DNA from: Nothopassalora personata
Taxonomy: Eukaryota; Ascomycota; Dothideomycetes; Mycosphaerellales; Mycosphaerellaceae
Direction: 5' to 3'
NCBI GenBank assembly: GCA_033816765.1
Contig: CM066288.1
Span: 3,162,001 to 3,226,000, forward strand
Length of the DNA: 64,000 bases
A program made the translations under genes and the position numbers. Within the stretch, counting starts at the first letter, position 1. Every line of letters begins with the position of its first letter. Below the pieces are notes generated by a model that did not search any database, had not been told where the DNA came from, and worked only from the letters and a program-made list of their open reading frames with translations. Shown here in pieces: positions 21,381-34,255 of the stretch.

Positions 21381-24300
21381 TCAGCGCTTCTGCGCCTTGG
21401 TTGATGGATCATAATGCTTGAAATCACGCTTAGCGAAATCGCTCTGTGCTCGCCTCCTTGAGCTTCCCTCGTCCTGCCTCTTTTGCTGAGCAAATGCTGG
21501 AAGATTGCCTGATGATCCTGAGCCGTAAGATGATCCATGATCTCTGGCAGGTGCTATAGTAGGTCCGCCAAATTGCCCAGGCGGTGAATGTTGGCCCTGA
21601 TGTGGTGTTGATGGCTGCGAGGCATGGCGATAAGCTGGAGGGCCAAACAAATGTGGCCAGTCCGTTGCTCCCCCAGGCAGGCCTGTAGGCAGCATCGGCG
21701 GAAAGCCAGGAGGTATTCCATAGGAAGGACCAGGGAAGGGTTGATAGCCAGGCGCTGGCGCCAGAGGTCCTTGAAGACTTCTCCGATGATGCCAACCAGA
21801 GTCATAACCGCTTGAGTAAGGGTATGGATCACGAGGCATAGGAGACGGCGGCGGTATGGGAATAAGCCCTGGGAATCCGGGGAGGCTGCCGTACGGGTGT
21901 GTTTGGTAATGGTCATGGTGGGCCACTTGCGGAGGCGCCACAGTAGGAGCGTACGTGACGCTTGTTCGAGCAGGAGCTGATGTCTCCGGTGGCCCATTCA
22001 GACGAAAGCGCATGATCTGAGGCTTTCCCTCCGGCGGCTCGGCATTACTTTGTCGTCGTTCCCCTCGTTCCCCTCTCTGCTTGAATAGTCTCCTTGACAA
22101 TCCGTTGCGATCGTTCCTGCTGGTCTTGTGCGTCACCTTCATGCTTTTTTGTCGGGAATGGCCTTTTTCAGACTCGCCAGTGTTGCTACTATCTGCAGTC
22201 GCCTCAGTGGCGGTTGATTGGCTGACTTCGGACGACGCCCGCGAGCGAGGCCGTTGTAGTAATTCGCCGATGCTTGCCTTTCGTGGCGAGAACACTTCTC
22301 CTCGTTCTTGGCTAAAGCGAGAGTCGGGTGCGCCGGGATTGCTGGGTGGATCAAACGGTGTGCAAATCGAGGCAGGTGGCTTGGGGGGTAAGGTTGGATG
22401 AGGTGTGAGTCCCTCTCGCTTCTGTTCCTTAACCTGGGTTGAGTTATCCTTCGCTGCGGACGTGTCCACTCGTGCAATACTCAGTGGTCCTGAGGAGAAC
22501 TGGTGCAATGGACGCTCTACAGATGGCGCAAATCTGGGAGAACGAGCGGTCAGAGGGCGGTGGTATTGCTCCGAGCTTAGATCCCCTCGGTCATTTGCGT
22601 TTGACTGCAATGAGTCCTCGCCGCTCATCCTACCGGGAGTAAGCCGCATGGTCTCCGCATTGTGCTGGAAAGGTCTTGGTATAGGCGAAAGGGGAACAGA
22701 TTCGTGTCTGGGCGATGCAGGCTCGGTCGGTTTGACGGGAACGTTTGGCGAGGGCTCTTCTCTTCGATATGTGCCAGCTGGCGACGACAGAAGAAACGAG
22801 AGGTCACTACGAGATGGCTCTGCTTTCTGTCGCGGGCTTTCGCTTTGACGATTGAGCGCGCGCTCCACGATATCGTTAGATAGTGTAGACCCTGGCGAGG
22901 TCTGAAGTGGTGGTCGGTCAAACGAGATCGGTGGACGTAAGGGCGTCTGCGGTGGGCCCATTCGCTGCGGCTGCGGCTGGAAGGGATCTCCCAGAGGATG
23001 CTGTGGCGGCTTATTAGGCCACACGGGATAAGGAAAAGGCTGAATGGCTGGTCTCGTAGCAAGTTTGGCAAGCATTTGCAAATCGTGGGCCTGCTCGTTC
23101 GGTATGACAGGAATCACAGGCAGATTGTCAATCCTCTCCCGTTCAGTAGCGGCGTCCGCGAGCACCTTGGTGTTCAGGACACTCTGCCTTCGAGCGTTTG
23201 CTGCTTGGCGAGCTGTATCGTCCATGACGGTGAAGCCAGCAGCACTCTGCGTCTGACCATCGGCTTTAATGTGGTCGCGGAGCGCTTGGAATACCTCAAA
23301 GCGAGCTTGCAAATCTTTCATTGCAAGTTCGCCCTCAAGAGCCATCCGACTTCCAGACTCGTACTCCGGATCAAGCGGACCTGTTCTGACGAAGCGGTAT
23401 TGCATGCCTTGACGAGCTCGTATGACATTGTCGTCCTCATCGTCAGTCTCATTGCCAGAGTGCCGAGTGCTCATCTGAGCTTTTCTTGCGATCTTCAACA
23501 TGTCGTACTCCAATCGATCGAGATGCACTTCGCGTAAGTCATTCACTTTCTGCTTGGTCATTGCGTGTCGCACGCTCGACTCGCCCTCAAAGGTCTTGTG
23601 CAAGTTCTGCTTGTTCCATTTGTACTGCGCCTCAATCTGAGCTTTCCGCCTGGCGAGGATATCATCAAGCTGCTTTTGAACGCCGTCACTTTCACCAGTA
23701 CCCTGATACTCAGGTACCTCTTCATGTAGATGAGGATTGTTATCAAGCTCTTCTGTGGTTTTGAGCGCGATCTCTGCTAATATCGGCTTCAATGAACGCG
23801 TGATGGCTCGGAAGGCAGACTTGAGCTGCAATTGTCGCCGCAAAGTTGCTTCGACTCTTGGATCTGGATGATCTGCACGCCGCCTGCCGGCCATGCGTCG
23901 ACGAGGACCAAGTCTGGCATGATCCTCGTCCACATCGTCGCCCTCCTCGATCTCGTCGGCCTCAACTAGATCTTCGGCATCGTCGACATCCTCTGCTTCT
24001 TCCACGACCGCAGGCTTCGTGACTTTAGCACTGAGGGGCTCGATCACCTTTGCAGAAAATACGTCATCTTGCATTGAGGTTTCGGATATTGGAGACACTG
24101 GCTGAAATCCCAGTGGTGTTGCTGCCGGTGTGATTTCTGTCGACTGCGCCACGCCTCCATAGTCTTCAGCGAGCTCGTCGTCGAATGGCGAACTCTCGCT
24201 GGCCGCTCTATCCGAGAGTTGGTCCATCGGTATTACTTCGACAAAGTCCAGAGGGTGACGATGTATGATTTCGTTTTCGAGTGGTACAGTGTCATCGCCG

Positions 24301-24740
24301 CTTCCGGTTGGTGTGCCTGAAGATGTCGGCGAAGTCCTCTTTCTTTTCCGAGAAGGCGAAGTAGTTGGAAAATTCGATGAAAAGGGATCTGATCGGAAAC
24401 GTTCGGACTTCTTGGCCGCTGATGAGCGCGACTCGAACGACGCGTTGATATCCGAGCCGTCGTGAGTTGAAGTGCCAGACACTCGTCTTGATCCAGCCAG
24501 CGTCTGGCTGCCAAGACTATGTGAAGTCGTTGGACGTAAATCGTCGGGGGAGCCTCTCCGACTTTCACTTTCGTCTATTGAGCCATCGATGGAACCTGAC
24601 CCATTTGATTGCCGATTTGCTGGTCCCTTTGCAGCACGTCTTGTTGTCATGTGCAGTGGTTCCGAAGGATCAAAGCGGCCTGGTTTGCCAGAAGGGCGAC
24701 GTTGCCTTGTCGTCGTGCTGGTCTGCGAAAGTGGACTCAT
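21381..24740 (-). CDS. Large disordered nuclear-type protein with coiled core
   Basis: Single exon of 1119 aa from the ATG at 24740 (an earlier in-frame ATG exists at 24782). The N-terminal third is Ser/Thr/Pro-rich with nuclear-localisation-like SRKRKR and RRRMAGRRR patches and an acidic Glu/Asp run. The central region (roughly residues 300-560) is predicted helical and looks conserved: FRAITRSLKPILAEIALKT, ILARRKAQIEAQYKWNKQ, DLREVHLDRLEYDMLKIARKAQ. The C-terminal half is Pro/Gly/Tyr-rich low complexity. The helical core loosely recalls Sds3-like Rpd3-complex subunits (basic/Leu-rich coiled coil), but I cannot confirm this; treat as unknown. It stands between two long intergenic stretches. 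Confidence 0.75.
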   Translation of the reverse strand: MSPLSQTSTTTRQRRPSGKPGRFDPSEPLHMTTRRAAKGPANRQSNGSGSIDGSIDESESRRGSPDDLRPTTSHSLGSQTLAGSRRVSGTSTHDGSDINASFESRSSAAKKSERFRSDPFSSNFPTTSPSRKRKRTSPTSSGTPTGSGDDTVPLENEIIHRHPLDFVEVIPMDQLSDRAASESSPFDDELAEDYGGVAQSTEITPAATPLGFQPVSPISETSMQDDVFSAKVIEPLSAKVTKPAVVEEAEDVDDAEDLVEADEIEEGDDVDEDHARLGPRRRMAGRRRADHPDPRVEATLRRQLQLKSAFRAITRSLKPILAEIALKTTEELDNNPHLHEEVPEYQGTGESDGVQKQLDDILARRKAQIEAQYKWNKQNLHKTFEGESSVRHAMTKQKVNDLREVHLDRLEYDMLKIARKAQMSTRHSGNETDDEDDNVIRARQGMQYRFVRTGPLDPEYESGSRMALEGELAMKDLQARFEVFQALRDHIKADGQTQSAAGFTVMDDTARQAANARRQSVLNTKVLADAATERERIDNLPVIPVIPNEQAHDLQMLAKLATRPAIQPFPYPVWPNKPPQHPLGDPFQPQPQRMGPPQTPLRPPISFDRPPLQTSPGSTLSNDIVERALNRQSESPRQKAEPSRSDLSFLLSSPAGTYRREEPSPNVPVKPTEPASPRHESVPLSPIPRPFQHNAETMRLTPGRMSGEDSLQSNANDRGDLSSEQYHRPLTARSPRFAPSVERPLHQFSSGPLSIARVDTSAAKDNSTQVKEQKREGLTPHPTLPPKPPASICTPFDPPSNPGAPDSRFSQERGEVFSPRKASIGELLQRPRSRASSEVSQSTATEATADSSNTGESEKGHSRQKSMKVTHKTSRNDRNGLSRRLFKQRGERGERRQSNAEPPEGKPQIMRFRLNGPPETSAPARTSVTYAPTVAPPQVAHHDHYQTHPYGSLPGFPGLIPIPPPSPMPRDPYPYSSGYDSGWHHRRSLQGPLAPAPGYQPFPGPSYGIPPGFPPMLPTGLPGGATDWPHLFGPPAYRHASQPSTPHQGQHSPPGQFGGPTIAPARDHGSSYGSGSSGNLPAFAQQKRQDEGSSRRRAQSDFAKRDFKHYDPSTKAQKR

Positions 24741-26216
24741 GACTGTCTGCGACGGCACTGTTAGCCGTTGATATGGGTACATGAGTATTGGTGTAGAAAT
24801 TAGTGATGGACTCGATTTGGGCGGCAAAGCCGTGAGCAGCCAGGTTCAGGAAAACATTGCTTCGTGCTTTGCAACGCGAACCAGGGCAGAAATGGGCCGA
24901 GTAAGAACACAGCGACTATCGCAGATGAAATCTCGTTCAACCCGATCGCTGTCGGCGAAGATGGTGCGTTTGCAGCAGTGCATCGCGCGCTTGTGCTGTT
25001 CCGCGAGTGGTCGTTGTCCCCGTAGGATGGCGGCGATCGAAGTGGATGCAGTTGCCAGCGCGGTTGTCCGTCCGTCGCCCGCCCGCGAAAGCGCTACTGT
25101 CAGGTAAATGAAGAAACGTACCTGGTGGTCGAGGAGTGAAGAGCCCACAATAGCGAGCCTTCAAACGGTGGCTCGAAGTCCACGGTAGAGTTGAACGACG
25201 AAGGTCCGTCTGAGGCGGCTGGTTCGCTCGATCAAATGCAAGAATGACAATCAATCATTAAAGCCGCGCAGAACTGCAATGCCACAATCAATGAAATCGA
25301 AGTAACACCGGCGTGAGTTCCATAGCTCTCGGGAGAGAAGCTACAGGAGCAATGTATAGTGCAAAGGACATCTCATCGTGTTCACACTCAGTTCTCGACA
25401 CTCTCTTTCCGGCCGGGTTGGACTCGAAAGGCGCTAAGTCCCAAAAAAGCTACTAGCGTATGCTCCCGCTTCCCGGACCTGCCTGCATGCATGATCCTTG
25501 TCGTTGATAACTTGATATGCGCGCCGCCTTGTCTCCGATGCTATCGCGACAACCCTCACATGTTGTTATGGACATTATTTGGTCGCCACCACCAAACGAT
25601 ACCGATGGAAGTCATAGCAACAAAAGCTCGCTTCAAGGTGCCTGCCTTGAGCAAAGGCCCAATCATGGAGTGCCATTAATCTGACTCTGAACATCAAGTA
25701 TTGCTTAAGCATTATGGATTAAGGTCGTGCGAAACCACCCACCGTAACCACCCGTGCGCGCTTCTATTGCCTATAGCACGCTGCGAAGATACTCGCGAGA
25801 ACCATGGGCCCACAGCGCCATTCAGAATAGCATGGAAGCCGAGCGGTGCTTCCAAGCGTGTCACGATTCTATCAACTGTCACCACATAGAGAAAGGCATT
25901 TTCACAAGCACTCCACACATAGTCAGATCGTGATTTCTCAATTTCAAGTCTCATAGCATGGCTATATACAGTGAAGAAGGCAGCAGCCCTCTGATTACTG
26001 ATAGTCTAGCCATAGACTTTCCATGCCAGCCAACAGGCCCGATATGCGCTCGCGCTCGCTCTGCTGCTAGGCGGCGGCGAATGCGTCTGCGCGTTTGCGT
26101 TGTCGTCATTATCATCTTCGCTCGTCTCGAAGATCCACTTCACACTCGGGGGAGTAGTTCAAGGAGGTAGTGGGCCAATGTCGCAGTGAAGTATTGTAGC
26201 TGGAGTCATCTTGCGA
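24741..26216. other. Intergenic region, 1.5 kb
   Basis: Upstream of the large disordered-protein gene and downstream of RAD23. Short frames at 25359-25679 and 24846-25148 lack motifs. No supported gene. Confidence 0.45.
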
Positions 26217-27518
26217 TTAGTTCGACTCCTCTGGCTCATCTGGTTGGTCGAACAGGAAGTTGGCTGCAAGCTCTTCGTTCTTGTCGCACGCGAAGTAGGC
26301 CTGGATGACCATGTCTCGCTCGAAACCGAGTCTGCAGAGCTGCGAACAATTAGTCTGTGAATCTCGACTCATCGTGACCGTGACAACTTACCCGCTCAAT
26401 GGCCTCCCGCTCCTCTTCAGTAACGCTTATTTGCTGAGCGCCGGGTGGAAGTGCAACATCGTCGTCTCCGTCTTCTGCGAGCAGCTGCATGAATTGCTCC
26501 GGGTTCTGTGTGATGATCTGAGCGAGCTGTGGGTTTCCGGCTGCAACTTGCTGGAGGATTGGCTCAAGCATCTGTGGCTGCTGCTGAACGACCTGGCGAA
26601 GTTGCTGGAACTGTGGGTTGCTTCTGAGGAACTCCAGGTTGGCAGCGCCTCCTTGACCTCCACCCTGACCTCCACCCTGGCCACCTAACGCAGCAGCAAG
26701 ACCTCCGGCACCTGTACCAGCCCCGGCACCTCGACCACTGCGGGCACCTGCGGCACCTCGGCCTGCCTGTGCGGCCTGCTCGAAGAGGTTGACTGGCTCA
26801 TCACCGGAAGGAGCAGTGGTCTCCGTTGCAGGTGCGGCTGGAGCAGCTGGTTGTTGACCTTGATTTGAGGCTGGACGCGGAGACGCAGCTGCTGGACGCT
26901 CCTCTTGCTGTGCGCTTGCAGGAATGCCGTTCAGAAGGTACTCGACAGCACGATCTGGGTTGAAGAAGGCGGCGCGCATCGCTCGATCGATCTGGTCGCG
27001 AGGGAAGCCCATTGCCTCCATGCCTGCGATAGCAGCGGTTCGCTGCTCGCCAAGTGCGAGTGCGGATGGATCGTTGAAGTTGGCAGGCTCTGAAGTCGCA
27101 GCGGTCGAAGCGGGCGCAGGGGATGGAGTCGCTGGCGGTTGCGAAGTGTTCGTCGATGGCGCAGCTTGGGGAGCGGCGGGTGCTGCTGGGGTCGATACAG
27201 GCTTAGCAGGTGTCGATGGCTCTGCTGGTTTTGACGGCGCGGCTTTTGGCTGTCATGTGTTAGCATCAGCACTGTTATCACACCCGTCGTGAGACCTACC
27301 TTGGAGGTCATGCACACGATGAAGCCCTTCTCTTCGATCTTGTACGACTCGATAGTGTTGTCATCTTGCAGGATCTTGCCCGAGTAGATGAGCTTCTGTG
27401 TAGACGGCTCCCATCCTTTCTCTGCGCTGATCTTCTCCTTCACCTGGCCGATCTTCTCACTAGGCTCAGCCTCGATTGTGAACTTCTGTTGCTTGAGGTC
27501 CTTGAAAGTCAACTTCAT
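26217..27518 (-). CDS. RAD23: UV excision repair protein Rad23
   Basis: Ubiquitin receptor that delivers ubiquitylated proteins to the proteasome and partners Rad4/XPC in nucleotide excision repair. Three exons: 27518-27300, 27249-26392, 26339-26217 (399 aa). Residues 1-73 form the ubiquitin-like domain ([19 protein letters not shown]..). A Pro/Ala-rich linker follows, then UBA1 ([30 protein letters not shown]), a Gly/Gln linker, the XPC-binding domain ([27 protein letters not shown]), and UBA2 ([29 protein letters not shown]), which is completed only after splicing into exon 3. Both introns are about 50 nt with GTAGGT/GTAAGT donors. The gene is head to head with the HemK gene. Confidence 0.97.
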
Positions 27519-27819
27519 GATGCCTTTTTCGCTGCTTCAGCTGGCGCTTGCTGGTGATGTTAAGCTCGAGGTCGTGGCGTCGGCGATGATGTTTGGTGGA
27601 ATAGTTGGTGATTATTCTGCTCGAGTTCGAGCGATGCAGTGGTGTTGGAATATGCGCGGCGGTCGGAGGTGGTTAATCGCTGCGAAAGAGAGTTGCTGGT
27701 TGGTGTGACAGAGAGGCAACTAGAGTGACGCAGGTAAGAAAGAGGTAGGTAACTATTAGCAGGAAGGGTCCAGTCTCAAAGTGGGTCCGGAGCGCAACTA
27801 CATACACAACATACAGTAC
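27519..27819. promoter_or_regulatory. Shared divergent promoter RAD23/HemK
   Basis: A 301-bp interval between divergent start codons must carry both promoters. No specific factor site is claimed. Confidence 0.4.
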
Positions 27820-29050
27820 ATGCACAGGTCTTCCTTTCACCACCGACACATGCCTCGCATTCACCCAAAGGACTTTCTGCGAGCCCGTGCCATCAACAAA
27901 GCTGTTCACTCACTGCTGCCAGTCTGTCGAGACCTCAGCTCCGCACGCAATGAGTTTCGATGGCTGCAGGATCATGCCGTCCACCTCGCGCAGCGCATAG
28001 GCGGCCTAGACCAGCAAGGTCTTCTCGCAGGCTTCGTGACACGCCGTGCTCGGGGGGAGCCAGTACAGTATATCCTGGGCAGCGAGTTCATAGGCGATTT
28101 GGAGATCAAGTGTCGACCAGGGGTATTGATTCCAAGGTCTGCTTGTCATACTTGTACTGTACTTTTATATAGTCTAATCGATATTGTGCTTCAGACAAGA
28201 GACGGCTGCATCAGTAACACATCTGGCAAAGCGAATTCGTCTCAAACGTGACGAGCAGGAGCCGGAGATAGTACCCGTCCGCGTGCTCGACCTATGCACC
28301 GGCACGGGTTGCATACCTCTCCTTTTCCATCACGAATTCTACCGGAAAGATGATCACCGAGAAGTGCCCTTGGAACTCGTCGGCGTAGACATCTCAACGA
28401 AAGCTCTGAGCCTAGCTCGAGAGAATTTACTACATCAAATAGCAGATCGATCACTCTCCAAAGAACGTGGTCGCGTCAGCAGTAGATCACTTCAAAGCAT
28501 TGCCTTCGGCCAAGCAGACATCCTCAAAAACGAAAACTGGTCAGACGGTCCACCATCTTTGTCCGAAGCGCTCAGACGGCTGAGCAATGGCGATGAGGAG
28601 AACACGTCACTGCCGACTTTCGACATTCTAATCTCAAACCCACCTTACATCTCCCCAAAAGCCTTCACCACGACAACTCGTCGATCAGTACGAGACTTCG
28701 AACCAAGAACCGCTCTTGTCCCTCGTACTTCTGGGACAACGACGACCCAATCCGACGAAACCATCGGCGACACCTTCTACCCTCGCCTCCTCGAGATTGC
28801 AGGCCTGGTCAAGGCCAAGATCTTGCTGTTCGAGGTATCAGATATGGACCAAGCACTGCGGGTAGCCAACATGGCCATCAAAGCTGGAACGTGGGAATCG
28901 ATAGAGATCTGGCGAGACGATCCGGGTCATGGACGAGATGTTGTCGAGGAGGTGAATCTAGGAGAGACTGAGGTCAACGTGCGAGGGTCAGGACATGGCA
29001 GATCTCTCTTCGCGCATACAGCGGAGGCTAAAAATTGGCTGGAAATGTAG
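27820..29050 (+). CDS. MTQ1: HemK-type release-factor glutamine methyltransferase
   Basis: N5-glutamine methyltransferase of the PrmC/HemK family; the fungal mitochondrial member methylates the GGQ glutamine of the organellar release factor. Two exons: 27820-28136 and 28195-29050 (390 aa). Splicing (58-nt intron, TCTAAT branch) restores VLIPR followed by Q-E-T, the expected family sequence. SAM-binding motif I is VLDLCTGTGCIPL (Cys where many members have Gly), followed by VGVDIS and the catalytic NPPYIS. The basic N-terminus (MHRSSFHHRHMPRIHPK) would suit mitochondrial import; an alternative start is the ATG at 27850. The tail beyond NPPY is somewhat longer than in bacterial PrmC. Confidence 0.9.
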
Positions 29051-29298
29051 CTCTGAGTCGATACCTCCGCCTTAATCCCCGAAATCGTGTTTCTCCAGCA
29101 GGGTATCAAGATTCGATTCGGGCATGTATGTCTCATGATTTGCAGCAAAGGGCACATCGGGACACGCCTTGTGGACACATGAAACGCTTTCGAGATCTAC
29201 GGTTACAATCAATCGACCTTGCTCTCCCTGGCGCTTGTATTCTGTACAAGTATGGGCGCTAGAGAGCTCGATCGTTCATCACCACTCATCGAACCCGT

Positions 29299-31447
<2,149 letters not shown>

Positions 31448-31770
31448 CTCGGGGACGATGGAATGGTTGTTGTGAAGTGGAGATGGTGCTTGTGAGGTCG
31501 AGGAGCTCGTCTCGTCTCCAACTTGGAAGCTGTGAGGGAGAAAACCGCACGGGCCGCTTCGATGGCGGCTTCCGGGATATGCCGACTTTCTCGACGTGCG
31601 AAATAACGAAGGCTCTTACATCGAGTGCTTGTTGAACCAATTTCGTTGATATATATCGCACAATCAATTCTTGGCAAGCACGGTGGTTCATGCTCTCTTG
31701 GCCAACACGGTGGGTGTATGGGAAAAATGAAAAGCGATCATCGGCCTCATCATCATCAATAGATACCAAG
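31448..31770. promoter_or_regulatory. Shared divergent promoter ATP2/2EXR gene
   Basis: 323 bp between divergent starts, with one CCAAT at 31637-31641, about 190 bp from the ATP2 start codon. HAP-type regulation of ATP2 would be expected from yeast; not shown here. Confidence 0.45.
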
Positions 31771-32475
31771 ATGCCATCTACGAAAGTCGAACTTGATGGT
31801 ATCCAGCATCCCAATTCGGATCTCTCGCCATTGTTGCGTCTCCCTGCAGAGCTCCGAGAGCAGATCTGGATACGGACCGTCGTAGATGATGCAGCACTAG
31901 ATATCATCCATCCGACCATAAGCCACTCCAAAAAGCCGTCAGTGCGGGTACAGCAGCCAGCGATCTCGTACGTATGCCATCAGATACGTCGGGAAGTATT
32001 ACCACTTTTCTACAGACACAACACATTCCAGCTTCATTGTGCTTTGAAGTTCAAGGTCCGGGACGCACTCGAGAATATATCGTCCAGATCAAGTCCTGGA
32101 TGGCTACTTCGAGACATAGCATCGGAGGTCCAGTTGCTCAGTGTCATGCAGTACAGCTACGCGGTGATGGAGAACTTTGAGACTGCGAGAAAATGGCTTG
32201 CAGCGATTGGACTTGACAATCAGAAGTCCATTAGTAGCATACAGATCTGCTGTCTGGCAGCTGATGCTTGCATACTGCGAGAAATGGCCGCCATCCGTTT
32301 CGAATACAGGTCGTTGCAAGTGCTTGCCACAGGTCAACCCGTTCTGATTGAACATTGGCAGTGGCAAGCCGACGAGGATAGTGACAACGCGGAAGAACGG
32401 TGTCGAGCTACTGCGTGTGCCAACAGGTATATGCCTCATAAACGCTATAAGATCACCCGGATAGAACAAGGTTAA
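31771..32475 (+). CDS. 2EXR/F-box-like fungal protein
   Basis: Single exon, 234 aa from the ATG at 31771 (frame open upstream to 31690). The segment SPLLRLPAELREQIWIRTV is the characteristic entry of the 2EXR/F-box-like domain abundant in filamentous ascomycetes. It is followed by AISYVCHQIRREVLPLFYRHNTFQL, the usual second half of that domain ('..vcrqir.E.lplfy..n.f'). The remainder is helical without known motifs. Family members occur in large numbers per genome and most have no known function; an adaptor role in ubiquitylation is only a possibility. Confidence 0.82.
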   Translation: MPSTKVELDGIQHPNSDLSPLLRLPAELREQIWIRTVVDDAALDIIHPTISHSKKPSVRVQQPAISYVCHQIRREVLPLFYRHNTFQLHCALKFKVRDALENISSRSSPGWLLRDIASEVQLLSVMQYSYAVMENFETARKWLAAIGLDNQKSISSIQICCLAADACILREMAAIRFEYRSLQVLATGQPVLIEHWQWQADEDSDNAEERCRATACANRYMPHKRYKITRIEQG

Positions 32476-32635
32476 ATGTGAAACGAAGTGCCTGAACTGG
32501 AGAATCAAGTCATTTACATCTGCCAAAAACTAGGATTTCACTTCCGTAAACCCAAGTGCTGTCAGGACACTGTCGCAAGAGCCAAGCTCGAAACACCATT
32601 CCAATCAAAAGAGCTCAATTGGCTACCCCAGGAAA

Positions 32636-32842
32636 ATGGTTCCTCCAGCACACTGTAGCAATGTTGAATGTCCACGTGTACGCTCGGTCTACCTATGCCT
32701 CAACTTCCATCATGCCAAGAAGGTTCCCGAGACGGCATACTGTGCCATCCATCAGCGCGATAGAAGCGACAACTCGATTCTACAAGATCGTGACCTGGGT
32801 ATTGACGATCTGCACCAAGCTCGCAATCTACATCATCTATAG
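32636..32842 (+). CDS. Candidate small Cys/His protein
   Basis: A 68-codon frame with a Cys/His pattern that looks like a small zinc-binding peptide: C-x3-E-C (CSNVEC), then CLNFHH, then YCAIHQ. No intron or extra exon could be modelled, and a minus-strand frame (33167-32700) overlaps it. It could also be a remnant of a longer gene. Confidence 0.3.
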   Translation: MVPPAHCSNVECPRVRSVYLCLNFHHAKKVPETAYCAIHQRDRSDNSILQDRDLGIDDLHQARNLHHL

Positions 32843-33167
32843 GATGGTCTGAAAGACGCAAGATCCGAATGGTATTGAACAGACTGCGCAGGAGATGTGC
32901 TCTTGGCACTGCTGTAGCTTGAACAAATCCGGAGGATTGGGTGAGGTCTTTTTCGATTATTCCGCATGCTTTGGCGGATATGTCTATAGTCTGGACAAGC
33001 CCGCAGTACGCTGCAACAGCAAGTCCTGGAGAGATGTGGATATCATAAGTTACGGAAGCCGTCTCGAGATACATTTGGGTCTGGTAACTAACGGGCAGCA
33101 TACATATGTAGTCAGAAGCGATCGAGCCGGATATCAGCGAGCCGAGACCTAGGACGAGGACTTTCAT
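32700..33167 (-). CDS. Doubtful small ORF with hydrophobic start
   Basis: 155-codon frame starting MKVLVLGLGSLISGSIAS, which could pass as a signal peptide, but the rest shows no family signature or disulfide pattern and overlaps the small Cys/His frame on the other strand. The two are mutually exclusive candidates; neither is certain. Confidence 0.2.
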   Translation of the reverse strand: MKVLVLGLGSLISGSIASDYICMLPVSYQTQMYLETASVTYDIHISPGLAVAAYCGLVQTIDISAKACGIIEKDLTQSSGFVQATAVPRAHLLRSLFNTIRILRLSDHPIDDVDCELGADRQYPGHDLVESSCRFYRADGWHSMPSREPSWHDGS

Positions 33168-33277
33168 TGAGCATCTAGTTGCTGGGTAGTAAAATGTTAG
33201 CAGCATCATGAAGAGAGTCTCCTTTCCTCGCTTCAGTGGTCCTTTGACCGCGCAAAACCCCGACTCGGCATACTTTG

Positions 33278-34056
33278 TCACATTTCCCTATTCTCAAGTC
33301 CCTGTCCCCCAACTGCCATTTCACGCACAGTAGACCTCTCATACGTCGGCTTCCGCCATGTAGCCATAATCCCATATTTCCAAAAACGCCTTCTCCGCTC
33401 CCCATCCCGAATGTACATGTCAAAAGCAATGCATCAGCGGCCTCGCCTTCGCCACAGCAGTAAGAAGCCCAGTGCCACCGGCATTACTGAATAATGTGGC
33501 GAGATCGCGTACCCCCGCCGGTGAGTCGTGGGTCATGGCAATGTATACACCACTTCCAATGGTCCAGTTGTGCTTTTCAATGTATTCGAAGGCCCTAGCC
33601 GTAAGCGTAGAGGGCGTATAGGGACTGGCATAGACAGTCAGCGAGGCGCCGTTGTGTAGGTCGAGAGTATGGGTGCCTTAATTCAACGACGATACCGGCT
33701 GTTTTGGCTTCTGAGGAGTCGAAGAGGGCTCTCGCTTCGCCTGGAGAGCCATGGATTCGCTGGAAGGTCGTCGTGGTGTCGATGGAGGTCAATCTGGCTT
33801 CATTGAGCTTCTTTTTATAGACTGCTGGGTCTAGGGTCCAGTTGTGGTTACCCGCTATGACGAGCATTAGAGGTGCTTTGATGGCCCTGAGTAGACGCAT
33901 GGCCGTGTGCATTTCGTTCATTTCGGACTCTTGCGTGATGTCGTCACAGTGGATTGCAAGGTCGACTTCAGGCGGCCTAGCGATTTTCAGTTCTTCTGGT
34001 CCTGCTCCGTGTATATCTGGAAGGATCAAAATTCGCGTCTTGACAGTGTTCGCCAT
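33278..34056 (-). pseudogene. Decayed metallophosphoesterase
   Basis: The first 120 codons read as a fungal calcineurin-like phosphoesterase: ILILPDIHGAGPEE, IHCDDITQ (family normally HCGDLT), LMLVIAGNHNWTLD (normally GNHD), so metal-ligand motifs are altered. At about 33676-33682 the frame shifts; in the new frame the homology continues (GTHTLDLHNGASLTVYASPY.., then WTIGSGVYIAMTHDSPAG) up to LMHCF, where a TGA at 33420-33422 replaces the expected Gly of the GHVHSGWG motif. A second shift is likely near 33355-33410 because the tail (MATWRKPTYERS..) is in another frame. At least two disabling lesions plus two motif changes argue for a true pseudogene. Confidence 0.82.
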
Positions 34057-34255
34057 ATTTTAGACTAGTCTATGCCCATACACATTGCGTTGCAAGTAGA
34101 TGGAAGTGTGCGTCGTAATGGGGATGCTCCGATGAGGACAATCGTCTCAGTATTCTGAAGCTAGGTAAACTTTGTACAAAGCTACTACGGGTGAGCTACC
34201 CTTATCGATCATGAATTTCGTACCTTAGATATAGGCGATCGTGATACTGATAGCA

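Noticed and set aside
26931..27518. Read-through frame of RAD23 exon 1 giving a 195-aa protein
   Set aside because: The canonical intron 27250-27299 removes the read-through and restores full Rad23 with XPC-binding and UBA domains.
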